Below, piece by piece: positions 43,912 through 51,821 of a stretch of 64,000 nucleotides of DNA. The stretch is from Verrucomicrobiales bacterium (GTDB lineage Bacteria > Verrucomicrobiota > Verrucomicrobiia > Verrucomicrobiales > SLCJ01), in assembly GCA_024636835.1 (NCBI GenBank), contig JAGXGH010000121.1, forward strand, positions 32,888-96,887, written 5' to 3'. The notes beneath the pieces are model-generated. The model was given only the letters and a program-made list of their open reading frames with translations. It was not told the DNA's origin and made no database searches. The position numbers and the translations under genes are program-made. Within the stretch, counting starts at the first letter, position 1, and every line of letters begins with the position of its first letter.

Positions 43912-44014
43912 ATACCAAATCCTGGTATTGATCTGACGCGAGCGAGTGGTGGGTGGGTTGATAGGTAACGACTTCTGCGCGTTGAAAAGTCAGTTTTTCA
44001 TGTAAAACCGGTAT
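43912..44014 (+). repeat. ATACC-type dispersed element, copy 4
   Basis: Starts ATACCAAATCCTGGTAT, then GATCTGACGCGAGCG, ends CTTCTGCGCGTTGAAAAGTCA with a T run and CCGGTAT. Its last base (44014) is the last base of the TGA stop of the minus-strand gene next to it, the same junction as at the toxin gene (25851). Confidence 0.8.
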
Positions 44015-44265
44015 CAGAGAACGATCGCCGCATCGGGGACGAGAATGGGGAGGCCTTCCTGATCGAGATAGGCGTGGGTTTTGGTGTCGTTGATCCATGC
44101 TATGACGAGCGGGAGCGACAGTTTTACGCCTTCGACTTCTTGCAGGCTGGTGACGCGAGTTGGCTCGGATTCGAGCAGTTGGTTGATGCGGGCGATGTCT
44201 TCTGTGGAGGCTGCGTGAAGGGTGACGCCGGTGACGGGGCAACGAAGTGGAAGTGAGTTGGTCAT
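44014..44265 (-). CDS. Trm112-like small protein
   Basis: 83 residues. The N-terminal R-C-P-V-T-G and the C-terminal G-L-P-I-L-V-P-D-A-A correspond to the start (C-P-x-C) and end (G-I-P-V-L-x-x-D-E-A) of Trm112/UPF0434 proteins, but only one of the zinc cysteines is present. Trm112-like proteins activate methyltransferases; here no methyltransferase is adjacent. The stop codon overlaps a dispersed repeat. Assignment rests on short motifs. Confidence 0.5.
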   Translation of the reverse strand: MTNSLPLRCPVTGVTLHAASTEDIARINQLLESEPTRVTSLQEVEGVKLSLPLVIAWINDTKTHAYLDQEGLPILVPDAAIVL

Positions 44266-44318
44266 TAATTTACTAAAGGGTTCTTGGCAATCAGGAATGT
44301 TTTGGTATTATCCGCGGC

Positions 44319-44969
44319 GTGCGCACTAAAGTCTATATCACATACGCTCGTCGGCTACTCGCAATTGCGGGGGGCTGTGCTGTGGTGGTGTCACTGAACT
44401 CCTGCGGGCCGTCGCGTCAGCAAAAGGAACTGGCGGAGAGAGTTGTCGCGCGTGTCGAAGTGCCGAGGCGAACGGTGAAACTTGCGCAGGTCCAAAAAGT
44501 CTGTCACGAGATGTCGCAGCATCGTTTGCCTTACGTGTTTGGTGGAGAAAGCTTCGTCGAAGGCGGGATGGACTGTTCGGGATCGGTTCATCACGTGTTG
44601 AGCCGAGTGGGCTATCGCTACGTGCCGCGTCAGTGTAATCATCAGTATTACTGGTTGGTGAAAACGGGCCAGTTTAACAAAGCGTCAAAGCTTGATGAGA
44701 AGACATTGAGAAAGATGAGACCGGGCGATTTGATGTTCTGGAAGGGGACTTACAATACCGGCAAACGCTGGCCGGATGTTTCCCATGTGATGGTCTACAT
44801 GGGGCGCGATCCAAGCACGGGGAAACACTGGATGTTCGGAGGTAGAGGAACCAGCAAGCGCGGTATCAACGGTGGTGGGGTGGATTTCTTCTCATTCACA
44901 CCGCGCGAGAGCGAGGGGCGGAAGGCGTCGTTCATCGGCTACGGTAGTGTACCGGGCGTGCGCGGATAG
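44319..44969 (+). CDS. NlpC/P60-family peptidoglycan endopeptidase, lipoprotein
   Basis: 216 residues from a GTG start. A lipoprotein signal peptide ends in the lipobox L-N-S-C (Cys at about 29). The NlpC/P60 cysteine peptidase domain follows: catalytic Cys in G-G-M-D-C-S-G-S (near residue 88), catalytic His in W-P-D-V-S-H-V-M-V-Y-M-G (near 146), with G-D-L-M-F-W between. It would cleave peptide crosslinks in peptidoglycan from the inner face of the outer membrane. Neighbours are not related in function. Confidence 0.9.
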   Translation: MRTKVYITYARRLLAIAGGCAVVVSLNSCGPSRQQKELAERVVARVEVPRRTVKLAQVQKVCHEMSQHRLPYVFGGESFVEGGMDCSGSVHHVLSRVGYRYVPRQCNHQYYWLVKTGQFNKASKLDEKTLRKMRPGDLMFWKGTYNTGKRWPDVSHVMVYMGRDPSTGKHWMFGGRGTSKRGINGGGVDFFSFTPRESEGRKASFIGYGSVPGVRG

Positions 44970-44978
44970 CCCCGTTGC

Positions 44979-46055
44979 TTATTCAACAGGCTCGGTTTGC
45001 TCCACGGAGCCTTGTTTATTTTCCAGTGGAGCCTCCTTTTTTGGCGCTTCTTTTTCGGCAGCTTTTACTTGGTGGGATTCGTTCGCTTCTCGAAGTTTCG
45101 CCAGAATGTCTTCGTCGGTAACAAGGTCGATGTCAGTATGATAATCGAGCAGTAAGACAACCGATCGAACGCCCTGAAATACCATGCCACGGTTGTTGAA
45201 TCTTTGGTCGAATCGCGTCCATCGGCGCAGTTTAAATGATCGCTCCATAAGTGATGTGTCCGTAGGGAGGTCGACGGTCAGGCTGCGAAAAAAACGCGTT
45301 GGGTTGGGGTCATGGTCGGAGGAGATTTGTATGGCGTGGGTGTATGTGAGGCGTTGGCATTCGGCACCGCGTGCTTCAACGATGCCGTGATACAGCGCGG
45401 AACCCGAGACTTCGCTGGGACTGACCTGACGGTCGTCGGTGCTCATCATTTTCGCTAATATGGCGCGGTCGAGAAACCAGCGTTCACCAGCTTTTCGTGG
45501 ATGTTTCTCGCCGATGCTAAGCATTTCTTCGCGGGTGATTTGAGGGTCTTCTTCGAGAAGGCCGATCAAGTCGTTGAGAATCTGATGGGTTTCTTCGTCT
45601 TCAAGCTCCTTGCCGTCGATGGAGAAGGTACAGCCTGACTCGGCGGCAACGGCATGAACGTAGGTTCCCGGTTTGATCAGGGTTTTCGTTTCGCTGTCTT
45701 TATCGGCCGCTAAGGATGTCAGCTTATCAATGCGCATCATCAGCTCATTGGCGTAACCTGAAGGGGTGATGGCTACGATCAACTGATCGGCTTCGAACTC
45801 GATGGTCGAGGTTGGGTTTTCGACAAACTTTTCCGCGTTCTCGTCCATCGCCAGAACGTCGCTGGAATACTTGAGCGTTGTCTTTTCGTAGAATGCGTTT
45901 CCTGCAGTTAGCGGACGTTCTATCTGAATGATGTCGCCGTCGGGCTTGTTCTCTTCCTGGCAAAAGCTCGAAATGGGGATGGCCAAGCCAAGCAGGACGA
46001 TTGCTAGCGCCGTGAATTGGCGGCCTTGGCGTGACGGTGGGAACGTGTGGTTCAT
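44979..46055 (-). CDS. Exported protein of unknown function
   Basis: 358 residues from the ATG at 46055 (the longer frame to 46274 enters the next gene and is rejected). Signal peptide about residues 1-32 (core A-L-A-I-V-L-L-G-L-A-I-P-I-S-S-F, cleavage at C-Q/E). The mature part has no recognised domain; it is predicted strand-rich, with one strongly charged tail of Lys/Glu repeats (K-E-A-P-K-K-E-A-P) in the last 30 residues. It is 52 bases downstream of the prenyl synthase gene and may share its transcript. Confidence 0.6.
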   Translation of the reverse strand: MNHTFPPSRQGRQFTALAIVLLGLAIPISSFCQEENKPDGDIIQIERPLTAGNAFYEKTTLKYSSDVLAMDENAEKFVENPTSTIEFEADQLIVAITPSGYANELMMRIDKLTSLAADKDSETKTLIKPGTYVHAVAAESGCTFSIDGKELEDEETHQILNDLIGLLEEDPQITREEMLSIGEKHPRKAGERWFLDRAILAKMMSTDDRQVSPSEVSGSALYHGIVEARGAECQRLTYTHAIQISSDHDPNPTRFFRSLTVDLPTDTSLMERSFKLRRWTRFDQRFNNRGMVFQGVRSVVLLLDYHTDIDLVTDEDILAKLREANESHQVKAAEKEAPKKEAPLENKQGSVEQTEPVE

Positions 46056-46107
46056 GATCTGAGAAGCGCTTCGGGTTCGGAAAATTACTTGTTTAGAGTG
46101 AGGTAGG

Positions 46108-47013
46108 CTAAAACTCCCGATCCAGGAGGTAGTGTGCAATCGCCTCGAGGGGGGCTCGCTTTTCTTTGAAAATGACGAGTGAATCGAGCGCACGGCGGGT
46201 GAGGCGTATCGCTTCTTTTCTTGATTTCTCCATGCCGTGAATGGCGGGGTAGGTGGCTTTTCCAGAGGCGGCATCTTTGCCAGCGGTTTTGCCGAGCTTC
46301 TCGCTGCTTTGCGTGGCGTCGAGGATATCGTCGATGATCTGGAATGCTAATCCCGTGGCGTGTCCGAACTCAGTGAGCGCATCGAGTTCTCGTGGTGATG
46401 CATTTGCCGACATGCCGCCAAGACGTAGTGAGCAGGTGAGTAGTGCTGCGGTTTTCGACATGTGGATCTTTTTCAGCATCACGGCGTTCACTTTGCTCGG
46501 ATCTCCTTCGGCTTGGAGGTCGAGGACTTGGCCGCCGATCAACCACCGACTTCCCGAGGTGTGGGCGAGTTCACTCACCATGCTTGCCGTCGTGTGGTTT
46601 GATGTGCCGGGGTGTGTGGCTACCAGTTCAAAGGCGAGCGCGACCAAGGCATCTCCAGCGAGTAGGGCATTGGCCTCACCGTAGACGACGTGGCAGGTCG
46701 GCACGCCGCGGCGCATATCGTCGTCATCCATACACGGTAAATCGTCGTGTATCAGTGAGAAGGTATGTACGCATTCCACAGCGGCGGCGAGAGGGAGTGC
46801 TGCTTTTGTATCACCTTCACAAGCCTCGGTGGCGGCTAGTGTGATGATTGGCCGAAGGCGCTTTCCGCCGGCAAACACCGAGTGACGCATTGCTTCGTGC
46901 AGCACTGATGGTTGGGTGCGAGTCGTGGGCAAGGCATTGTTCAAGGCTTGCTCAACGAGTTTGGTGCGTGTTGCAAGGTATGCGGAAAGATCGAACGCTG
47001 GTGACTTGGGCAT
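46108..47013 (-). CDS. ispA: Polyprenyl (farnesyl/geranylgeranyl) diphosphate synthase
   Basis: 301 residues from the ATG at 47013. It condenses isopentenyl diphosphate with allylic primers. First Asp-rich motif D-D-L-P-C-M-D-D-D-D near residue 93 (with the two-residue insert typical of bacterial short-chain synthases), second Asp-rich motif D-D-I-L-D near 232, and G-G-K-R-L-R-P near 49. The residues before the first motif (C-V-H-T-F-S-L-I-H) suggest C15-C20 product. The start codon is immediately preceded by the 60-base hairpin repeat also found before nuoL. Confidence 0.92.
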   Translation of the reverse strand: MPKSPAFDLSAYLATRTKLVEQALNNALPTTRTQPSVLHEAMRHSVFAGGKRLRPIITLAATEACEGDTKAALPLAAAVECVHTFSLIHDDLPCMDDDDMRRGVPTCHVVYGEANALLAGDALVALAFELVATHPGTSNHTTASMVSELAHTSGSRWLIGGQVLDLQAEGDPSKVNAVMLKKIHMSKTAALLTCSLRLGGMSANASPRELDALTEFGHATGLAFQIIDDILDATQSSEKLGKTAGKDAASGKATYPAIHGMEKSRKEAIRLTRRALDSLVIFKEKRAPLEAIAHYLLDREF

Positions 47014-47023
47014 GGAGAATAGA

Positions 47024-47082
47024 GAATGGAGAATGGAGTCGCGTAAAACGGCTGCGCCGCACGCGATGGTGGATGGGGAATG
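47024..47082. repeat. GAATGGAG repeat with conserved TCGCGT/ACGCGA hairpin, copy 2
   Basis: Matches 31713-31777 nearly base for base: GAATGGAGAATGGAG, TCGCGTAAAA, GGCTGCGCC, ACGCGATGG, GGGGAATGG. The T/C changes inside the hairpin keep pairing possible (CGGC/GCCG inner stem here). Located just before the start codon of the prenyl synthase gene. Confidence 0.75.
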
Positions 47083-47197
47083 GGGGCGCTGCTGCGTTTG
47101 GCAGACATTCACTGCTGATGAAGGTAGCGACGACTTGGCTGAGGCTCAATGCTGAATTCTCTTTTAATAAATCGGTGGGATGGTACGTTATAAGGAT

Positions 47198-47812
47198 ATG
47201 AATACGCACAGAAGCTTTAAACAACGATGGTTGAATGGCCGATTTCACGCGATTTGCGGCGCATTGGTAATTGGGTCTTGTGGGGTGATGCCAATGATGA
47301 TGGTGGCTCCTGTAGCTGCACAGACGCGGGCGACTAGTTACGATATCGACGGTAACTATCGAACTGCACGGAAGATGTATGAGCAAGGCGATCTCGATGG
47401 TGCTGAAAAGATTTTCAAGGAAATTCTGCGGATTCAGCCCTCGCATACGGCGTCGCGTTCTTATCTTTTCCAAATTAAAGAGAAGCGTGCGAACGTGCCG
47501 AAGGTGACGCTCGCTCATCACTTGGCATTGGTAAAAATCAAACAAGTGAAGTTGGAAAACTTCACCTTCAACGATGCGGTGAAGTTCATGCGCGTCAAAG
47601 TTCCCGAGGTGCTTGGAGAAAATGGCAAGAAAGACGTGAATGTGAACTTTGTGGTTTTCAATAAGGATGGCTTGGCTGACAAAGAAATTCCCACTGACCT
47701 GGAGCTCAACAATATTCCAGTTTCTGAACTGATTCGCTACCTGTGTGATCTCGGTGGATTCACCGCAAGCTATCGCGGTGATATGGTGGAATTCCGACCA
47801 AAGAGCGAGTGA
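47198..47812 (+). CDS. Exported TPR/STN-like protein of unknown function
   Basis: 204 residues from the ATG at 47198. Signal peptide (about residues 15-42, ends V-A-A-Q). A single TPR-like unit follows (Y-R-T-A-R-K-M-Y-E-Q-G-D-L-D-G-A-E-K-I-F). The C-terminal half (V-K-L-E-N-F-T-F-N-D-A-V-K-F to D-M-V-E-F-R-P) has the pattern of the STN/secretin N-terminal fold (L-N-N-I-P-V-S-E-L-I-R-Y-L-C, then G-F-T-A-S-Y-R). Such short proteins are frequent near secretion genes in PVC bacteria, but none is adjacent here. Confidence 0.6.
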   Translation: MNTHRSFKQRWLNGRFHAICGALVIGSCGVMPMMMVAPVAAQTRATSYDIDGNYRTARKMYEQGDLDGAEKIFKEILRIQPSHTASRSYLFQIKEKRANVPKVTLAHHLALVKIKQVKLENFTFNDAVKFMRVKVPEVLGENGKKDVNVNFVVFNKDGLADKEIPTDLELNNIPVSELIRYLCDLGGFTASYRGDMVEFRPKSE

Positions 47813-47853
47813 TGGTCGACTTCGAATCATCGGCGTGCTAGTGAACGTGCGCC

Positions 47854-48534
47854 ATGTCCCAACCTCAAACTGATCGCAAAGAACCGCTCACCGTCCTTGT
47901 GACCGGTGGCGAGGGTGGTTTGGGGCGTGATATTGCCGCGGCGTTTGGTGACCAAGGTGCAGAGGTTTACGCGCCAGGCAGGGCGGAACTCGACGTGACA
48001 AATACGAAATCCGTGACTGGATACATCGCGCGCTTGGGGCGTGTTGATGTGTTGGTCAACAACGCAGGTGTCACTGCCGATAGACCATTGCTAAGAATGA
48101 CTGAAGACGAATGGCAACGGGTGCTCGATGTGAATCTTTCTGGAGCGATGCGCTGTGCACAGGCAGTCGCTCGTGGAATGATAAAGCGGCGCTCAGGAAC
48201 GATCATCAACGTGTCATCATACTCCGCGCTGATGCCACCATTTGGCCAAGCCAACTATGCCGCGGCGAAGGCTGGGTTGATTGGATTCACGAAATCGCTG
48301 GCGAAAGAACTCGGCTCGCGAAATGTCCGAGTGAACGCGGTGATGCCAGGTTTCCTAACGACGAAAATGACTGCGGGTTTGAGCAGCGAGCTTGTCGCGG
48401 ATGTAATCAATGATCACACACTCGGTCGACTAAATACGGTCGAGGATGCGGCGCGGTTTATCGCGTTTCTTGCGACGATGGAAAATATCTCAGGACAGGT
48501 TTTTCAGATCGATTCGCGAGTGACGAGCTGGTGA
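47854..48534 (+). CDS. Short-chain dehydrogenase/reductase, FabG-like
   Basis: 226 residues. NAD(P) motif T-G-G-E-G-G-L-G near residue 16, N-N-A-G near 69, catalytic S-S-Y-S-A (near 128) and Y-A-A-A-K (near 141). The pattern is close to 3-oxoacyl-ACP reductase. It is not in a fatty acid operon (neighbours are an exported protein and, convergent, an agmatine deiminase), so the physiological substrate is open. Ends with an intact C-terminal strand (V-F-Q-I-D-S-R). Confidence 0.85.
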   Translation: MSQPQTDRKEPLTVLVTGGEGGLGRDIAAAFGDQGAEVYAPGRAELDVTNTKSVTGYIARLGRVDVLVNNAGVTADRPLLRMTEDEWQRVLDVNLSGAMRCAQAVARGMIKRRSGTIINVSSYSALMPPFGQANYAAAKAGLIGFTKSLAKELGSRNVRVNAVMPGFLTTKMTAGLSSELVADVINDHTLGRLNTVEDAARFIAFLATMENISGQVFQIDSRVTSW

Positions 48535-48646
48535 TATGAGGCGTCACGTAGGATGAAATGTATTAATGTATTCGGCAAAAAGAAGGGGAGTTAAACAACT
48601 TATCTATGCCCGTGCTGGATTTGTGAGGCTGTTGCTTACCAGTTCT

Positions 48647-49702
48647 TCACCGCGGTTGCTGTTGTGAGATACAGTGGAGGGCACCGCCTTCTTGCACCAG
48701 ATCGAGACAATCGATACTGACAACATCGCGTCCAGGGAAAAGTTCGCGGAGTATTCCTGCAGCGCGGTCGTCGTTTTTCGCTTGTTGGAAGGATGGGGCG
48801 ATCACCGCGTCGTTGACGATCAGAAAATTGACATAGCTGGCGGGAAGAATGGGCAGACGCCAGCCGGGAACTTCACAGGCTTCCGGCTGTGGCATTTCGA
48901 CGAGATTGAATGGACGGTTCGAAGCGTTTTTGAACTCACCGAGCCGCGAGAAATTATCCGCGAGCACTGTGTGGTTTGGTGACTCGGTATCGTGATCGAC
49001 TGCCGCCACAATGGTGTCGTCGTCAGTGAACCGTGCGAGGTCGTCGATATGACCATCGGTGTCATCGCCTTCGATACCTCGATCGAGCCATAGGATGTCG
49101 TCGACACCGAGGAAGTCGCGAAGGCGGGATTCGATATCATCGCGAGACAGATGAGGGTTTCTGTTGGCGTTTAGCAACACGGCCTTGGTGGTGAGTAGTT
49201 GTCCACGGCCGTTTATCTCGATCGATCCACCCTCGAGGATCATTCCGCCTTCGTATCGGGGCATTGCGAGAGTGCTTGCGACTTGAGAGGGTATCGTGTT
49301 GTCGAGGTCGAAAGGGGTGAATTTCTCACCCCATCCGTTAAACCCCCAGTCGGTAATTGCCAGCGCGCCTGTGTCGCGATGCTTGACGAATATAGGTCCA
49401 TGATCCCGGCACCAAACATCATCGTGTTGGTGGTCAAAAAGCTCAATTACTGCGAGGTCGGCACGTGCGGAATTGAGCAGATCACGAATACTGCGATGTT
49501 GGTCTTGCGGTGCGTTGATGCGTACTGGTTCAAAGCGTGAGATGGCCGCGGCGATCTCTGCGAATTTAGCGGGGATTGGGTTGCTGCTTGCTGCCCAAAG
49601 CCCAGCGACCGGAGTTGGCCACGAGAGCCAGACTGCGGACTGCGGTGCCCATTCAGCGGGCATGGCGAACCCATCTTCCCGTGGGGTGCTGGACAATGGC
49701 AT
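48647..49702 (-). CDS. aguA: Agmatine deiminase / peptidyl-arginine deiminase-like
   Basis: 351 residues from the ATG at 49702 (a GTG two codons upstream is possible). Hydrolyses agmatine to N-carbamoylputrescine in putrescine synthesis. Family blocks: W-L-S-W-P near the start, D-V-W-C-R-D-H-G-P near 90, L-E-G-G-S-I-E-I-N-G near 157, D-D-T-D-G-H-I-D-D-L-A-R near 210, and the catalytic cysteine in G-G-A-L-H-C-I-S-Q-Q at the end. All active-site residues are present. It is 8 bases downstream of an alpha/beta hydrolase-like gene and likely cotranscribed; carbamoylputrescine amidase is not in the window. Confidence 0.9.
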   Translation of the reverse strand: MPLSSTPREDGFAMPAEWAPQSAVWLSWPTPVAGLWAASSNPIPAKFAEIAAAISRFEPVRINAPQDQHRSIRDLLNSARADLAVIELFDHQHDDVWCRDHGPIFVKHRDTGALAITDWGFNGWGEKFTPFDLDNTIPSQVASTLAMPRYEGGMILEGGSIEINGRGQLLTTKAVLLNANRNPHLSRDDIESRLRDFLGVDDILWLDRGIEGDDTDGHIDDLARFTDDDTIVAAVDHDTESPNHTVLADNFSRLGEFKNASNRPFNLVEMPQPEACEVPGWRLPILPASYVNFLIVNDAVIAPSFQQAKNDDRAAGILRELFPGRDVVSIDCLDLVQEGGALHCISQQQPR

Positions 49703-49710
49703 CGACACGG

Positions 49711-50574
49711 CTAAACGAGGTGGCTTTCTTCGTCAATAGGCTCGAGCAATCCCTCATCAACGAGAAATTGATCACTGGCGTTCATGACATTTTCGTAGAG
49801 GCGCTCGTTGACGTTGAGATTATAGAACGTTCCGTCGACGCCGTCGTAGCGCACGAAGGTGCAGTGGTTGCCTCGGCGCTTCATCCACTTGGCGAACTTG
49901 ATCGAGGAATTGATCGGAATGAGCGACCCTATGGCACCGTGAGCGATGAAGGTGGACGGTGTGCCACGCTTGATGTGTTTGGTGGGGTTTAGTCCGCGGA
50001 TCGCGGAGCGGGTGGCTATTTGCTTTACCGCTGCCGGACTGTCACGCACGTCGAGCAGTGGGTGGAAAAAGACTTGAGCAACAGGTAATACCGCAGGGAC
50101 ATCGATGCTCTTATTCTCCCGCAATCCCATGCCTACCGCAGCTGCAAGCCATGCGCCACCACCACCACCACCGATGACGACACGTGATGGATCGATGTCT
50201 AGACCGGCGGCATTGTTGATGACTGTTTTCCATGCATCGCGAGCGTCGTTTAGTGAATCAAGTGCACCGTTTCCTCCGGTGTCTTCAATGCGATAGTCTA
50301 CGGCGATTGCGGTCATTCCGCGCTGCGCATAGTGCAGGCAGTGTGGGGCGAATTGACTGACTTGTCCACTTTCCCAAAATCCACTGAAGAAGAGAAGAAT
50401 GGCTGGTGTTCCATTCGGAGAGTGGAGAGCTTTTTCTGGATCTGCGCGGAACACGTAGATACAGCGGTGTGGGTTCGGAGGATCTTCGTCGCCATAGGCG
50501 TAACGCTCACCGCGATCGAGAAGTTCGCGGTTGCGGTCGACGGATCGAATCGCGCGTTCAGCTGGTGTTTCCAT
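49711..50574 (-). CDS. Alpha/beta-hydrolase-fold protein lacking the nucleophile Ser
   Basis: 287 residues. The fold is that of acetyl-esterase-like hydrolases: strand L-L-F-F-S-G-F-W-E-S-G, then A-V-D-Y-R near 95, and the nucleophile elbow. At the elbow, where G-x-S-x-G is expected after V-V-I, the sequence is V-V-I-G-G-G-G-G-G-A-W, so the serine is replaced by glycine. The DNA there is a near-perfect (GGT) run (plus strand 50158-50177), which hints at slippage. The final His region is also weak (D-G-V-D-G-T). Inferred catalytically inactive. Cotranscribed with agmatine deiminase downstream. Confidence 0.65.
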   Translation of the reverse strand: METPAERAIRSVDRNRELLDRGERYAYGDEDPPNPHRCIYVFRADPEKALHSPNGTPAILLFFSGFWESGQVSQFAPHCLHYAQRGMTAIAVDYRIEDTGGNGALDSLNDARDAWKTVINNAAGLDIDPSRVVIGGGGGGAWLAAAVGMGLRENKSIDVPAVLPVAQVFFHPLLDVRDSPAAVKQIATRSAIRGLNPTKHIKRGTPSTFIAHGAIGSLIPINSSIKFAKWMKRRGNHCTFVRYDGVDGTFYNLNVNERLYENVMNASDQFLVDEGLLEPIDEESHLV

Positions 50575-50733
50575 GTGGCAAAAAAAATGAGGTGTGCGTA
50601 GTGTCCGGGCTACGACAGTCGTGCTAAGATGGCGAAGGTCACGTCCAAGGGCAACACGAATTCATCAATTTGGTGATGCATTTTTCCTGCTTGTGACTGG
50701 TCATAGGACAGAACGGTGTGCATTGTATCAATT

Positions 50734-51720
50734 ATGAGTAAAAGTAAGACTTCAAGATGGGGTGGTTCAGCGGATCTGAGGGCTGTGTTTTTTCGGTTTT
50801 TGGTGATCTGTGTGCTGGTTGTTCCGGTGAGCTACGGGCAACGCGTAAGTGACGAAGAACGAGCCCTTCGCGATGAGCTGCAGGATGTATATCGTTCATG
50901 GGCTGCCGCGATGCGTGCCAAGGATTATCCAGTTTGGGCGAAATGTTCCACCTCATGGTTGAAAGTCGAGGTGGAGAATCAGATTCGCTCGCAGAAGATG
51001 CAATTTCCACGCGCACTTTTTGAATCGCCGATGGCGGCTCCTCAAGTGGCAAGACTCCGATTTGTCCGGGCCAAGGCAGTCGGTAACGAGGCACAGCTGA
51101 TGTATTTTGGAAGAGTTGAGCTTGAAGAAGGTGGTGGTGGCGACATGCCGGAGAATCTGTTGGTGATCTGGTTCGGAAAAGAGCAAGGAACATGGAGAGT
51201 TGGTCGAGTTCAAGTGATTGATCTGGACTCCTTGCCCATTGTGCGGCGCAACATTAAGGGGTTTCGCTATGAGGCACTGGATCAACCCGAGCTTGTCGTT
51301 GATGGCAAGGTTCCCGCCACTCCGAAGCGCGCACCTAAAGCTGATTATATTGCCAAGCTTTTCGCGATCTCTCTCAATGAGCAAGCGAAAATCAGTATTA
51401 ACGGTGGTGCAAGCGATCATGAGTTCAAGGCAAATCGTTCAGCACAAGTTGTCATCGGCGGATTAAAGCGCGGTAAAAACACTATCCGTCTCGATGTTTC
51501 AAAACTGCTTGGGGATGACAAACCTCGCGACACCGTAGATGATCGAGCGCCTTTCGTGGTGCGTCTTTACCTGATGCCGGATGAGCCACAGCGGCAGTTG
51601 CCGGTGATTGTTTGGCGCTACGAGCCAGAGGATGGAAAAGCGCCGACTGAGCCAATCACCGAGACATTCGTTGTCGACGATGAGATGCTCCAGCAACGCT
51701 ATCGTAAGTTGGATGAGTAG
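50734..51720 (+). CDS. Exported protein of unknown function
   Basis: 328 residues from the ATG at 50734. Signal peptide ~ residues 17-37 (V-F-F-R-F-L-V-I-C-V-L-V-V-P-V-S-Y-G-Q). The N-terminal part (about 40-165) is helix then strand with a W-A-A-A-M-R-A-K-D-Y-P-V-W motif, suggestive of an NTF2-like fold. The C-terminal part (about 195-305) is Ig-like (F-A-I-S-L-N-E-Q-A-K-I-S-I-N-G and L-K-R-G-K-N-T-I-R-L-D-V). No family is recognised with confidence. It converges on glnII with a shared terminator. Confidence 0.55.
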   Translation: MSKSKTSRWGGSADLRAVFFRFLVICVLVVPVSYGQRVSDEERALRDELQDVYRSWAAAMRAKDYPVWAKCSTSWLKVEVENQIRSQKMQFPRALFESPMAAPQVARLRFVRAKAVGNEAQLMYFGRVELEEGGGGDMPENLLVIWFGKEQGTWRVGRVQVIDLDSLPIVRRNIKGFRYEALDQPELVVDGKVPATPKRAPKADYIAKLFAISLNEQAKISINGGASDHEFKANRSAQVVIGGLKRGKNTIRLDVSKLLGDDKPRDTVDDRAPFVVRLYLMPDEPQRQLPVIVWRYEPEDGKAPTEPITETFVVDDEMLQQRYRKLDE

Positions 51721-51744
51721 CTTGGCATTGTCTAAAGAAAGTCA

Positions 51745-51788
51745 CAAAAAAAACACCGACCCCGGGGAGGGGATCGATGTTCTTTTTT
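51745..51788. terminator. Bidirectional terminator between the exported protein and glutamine synthetase
   Basis: Runs of A (51746-51752) and T (51782-51787) flank an imperfect stem AACACCGACCCC / GGGGATCGATGTT with a short GGGGAG loop. A on one side and T on the other give a T tract for each strand, so it can serve both convergent genes. Confidence 0.75.
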
Positions 51789-51821
51789 GAGAGAAATACT
51801 CTCGTGATGTGTCGCCGGATA

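Noticed and set aside
46952..47830. 292-codon open frame on the minus strand
   Set aside because: It lies opposite the exported TPR/STN-like gene and across a repeat, with no motif; the plus-strand gene has a signal peptide and conserved pattern.
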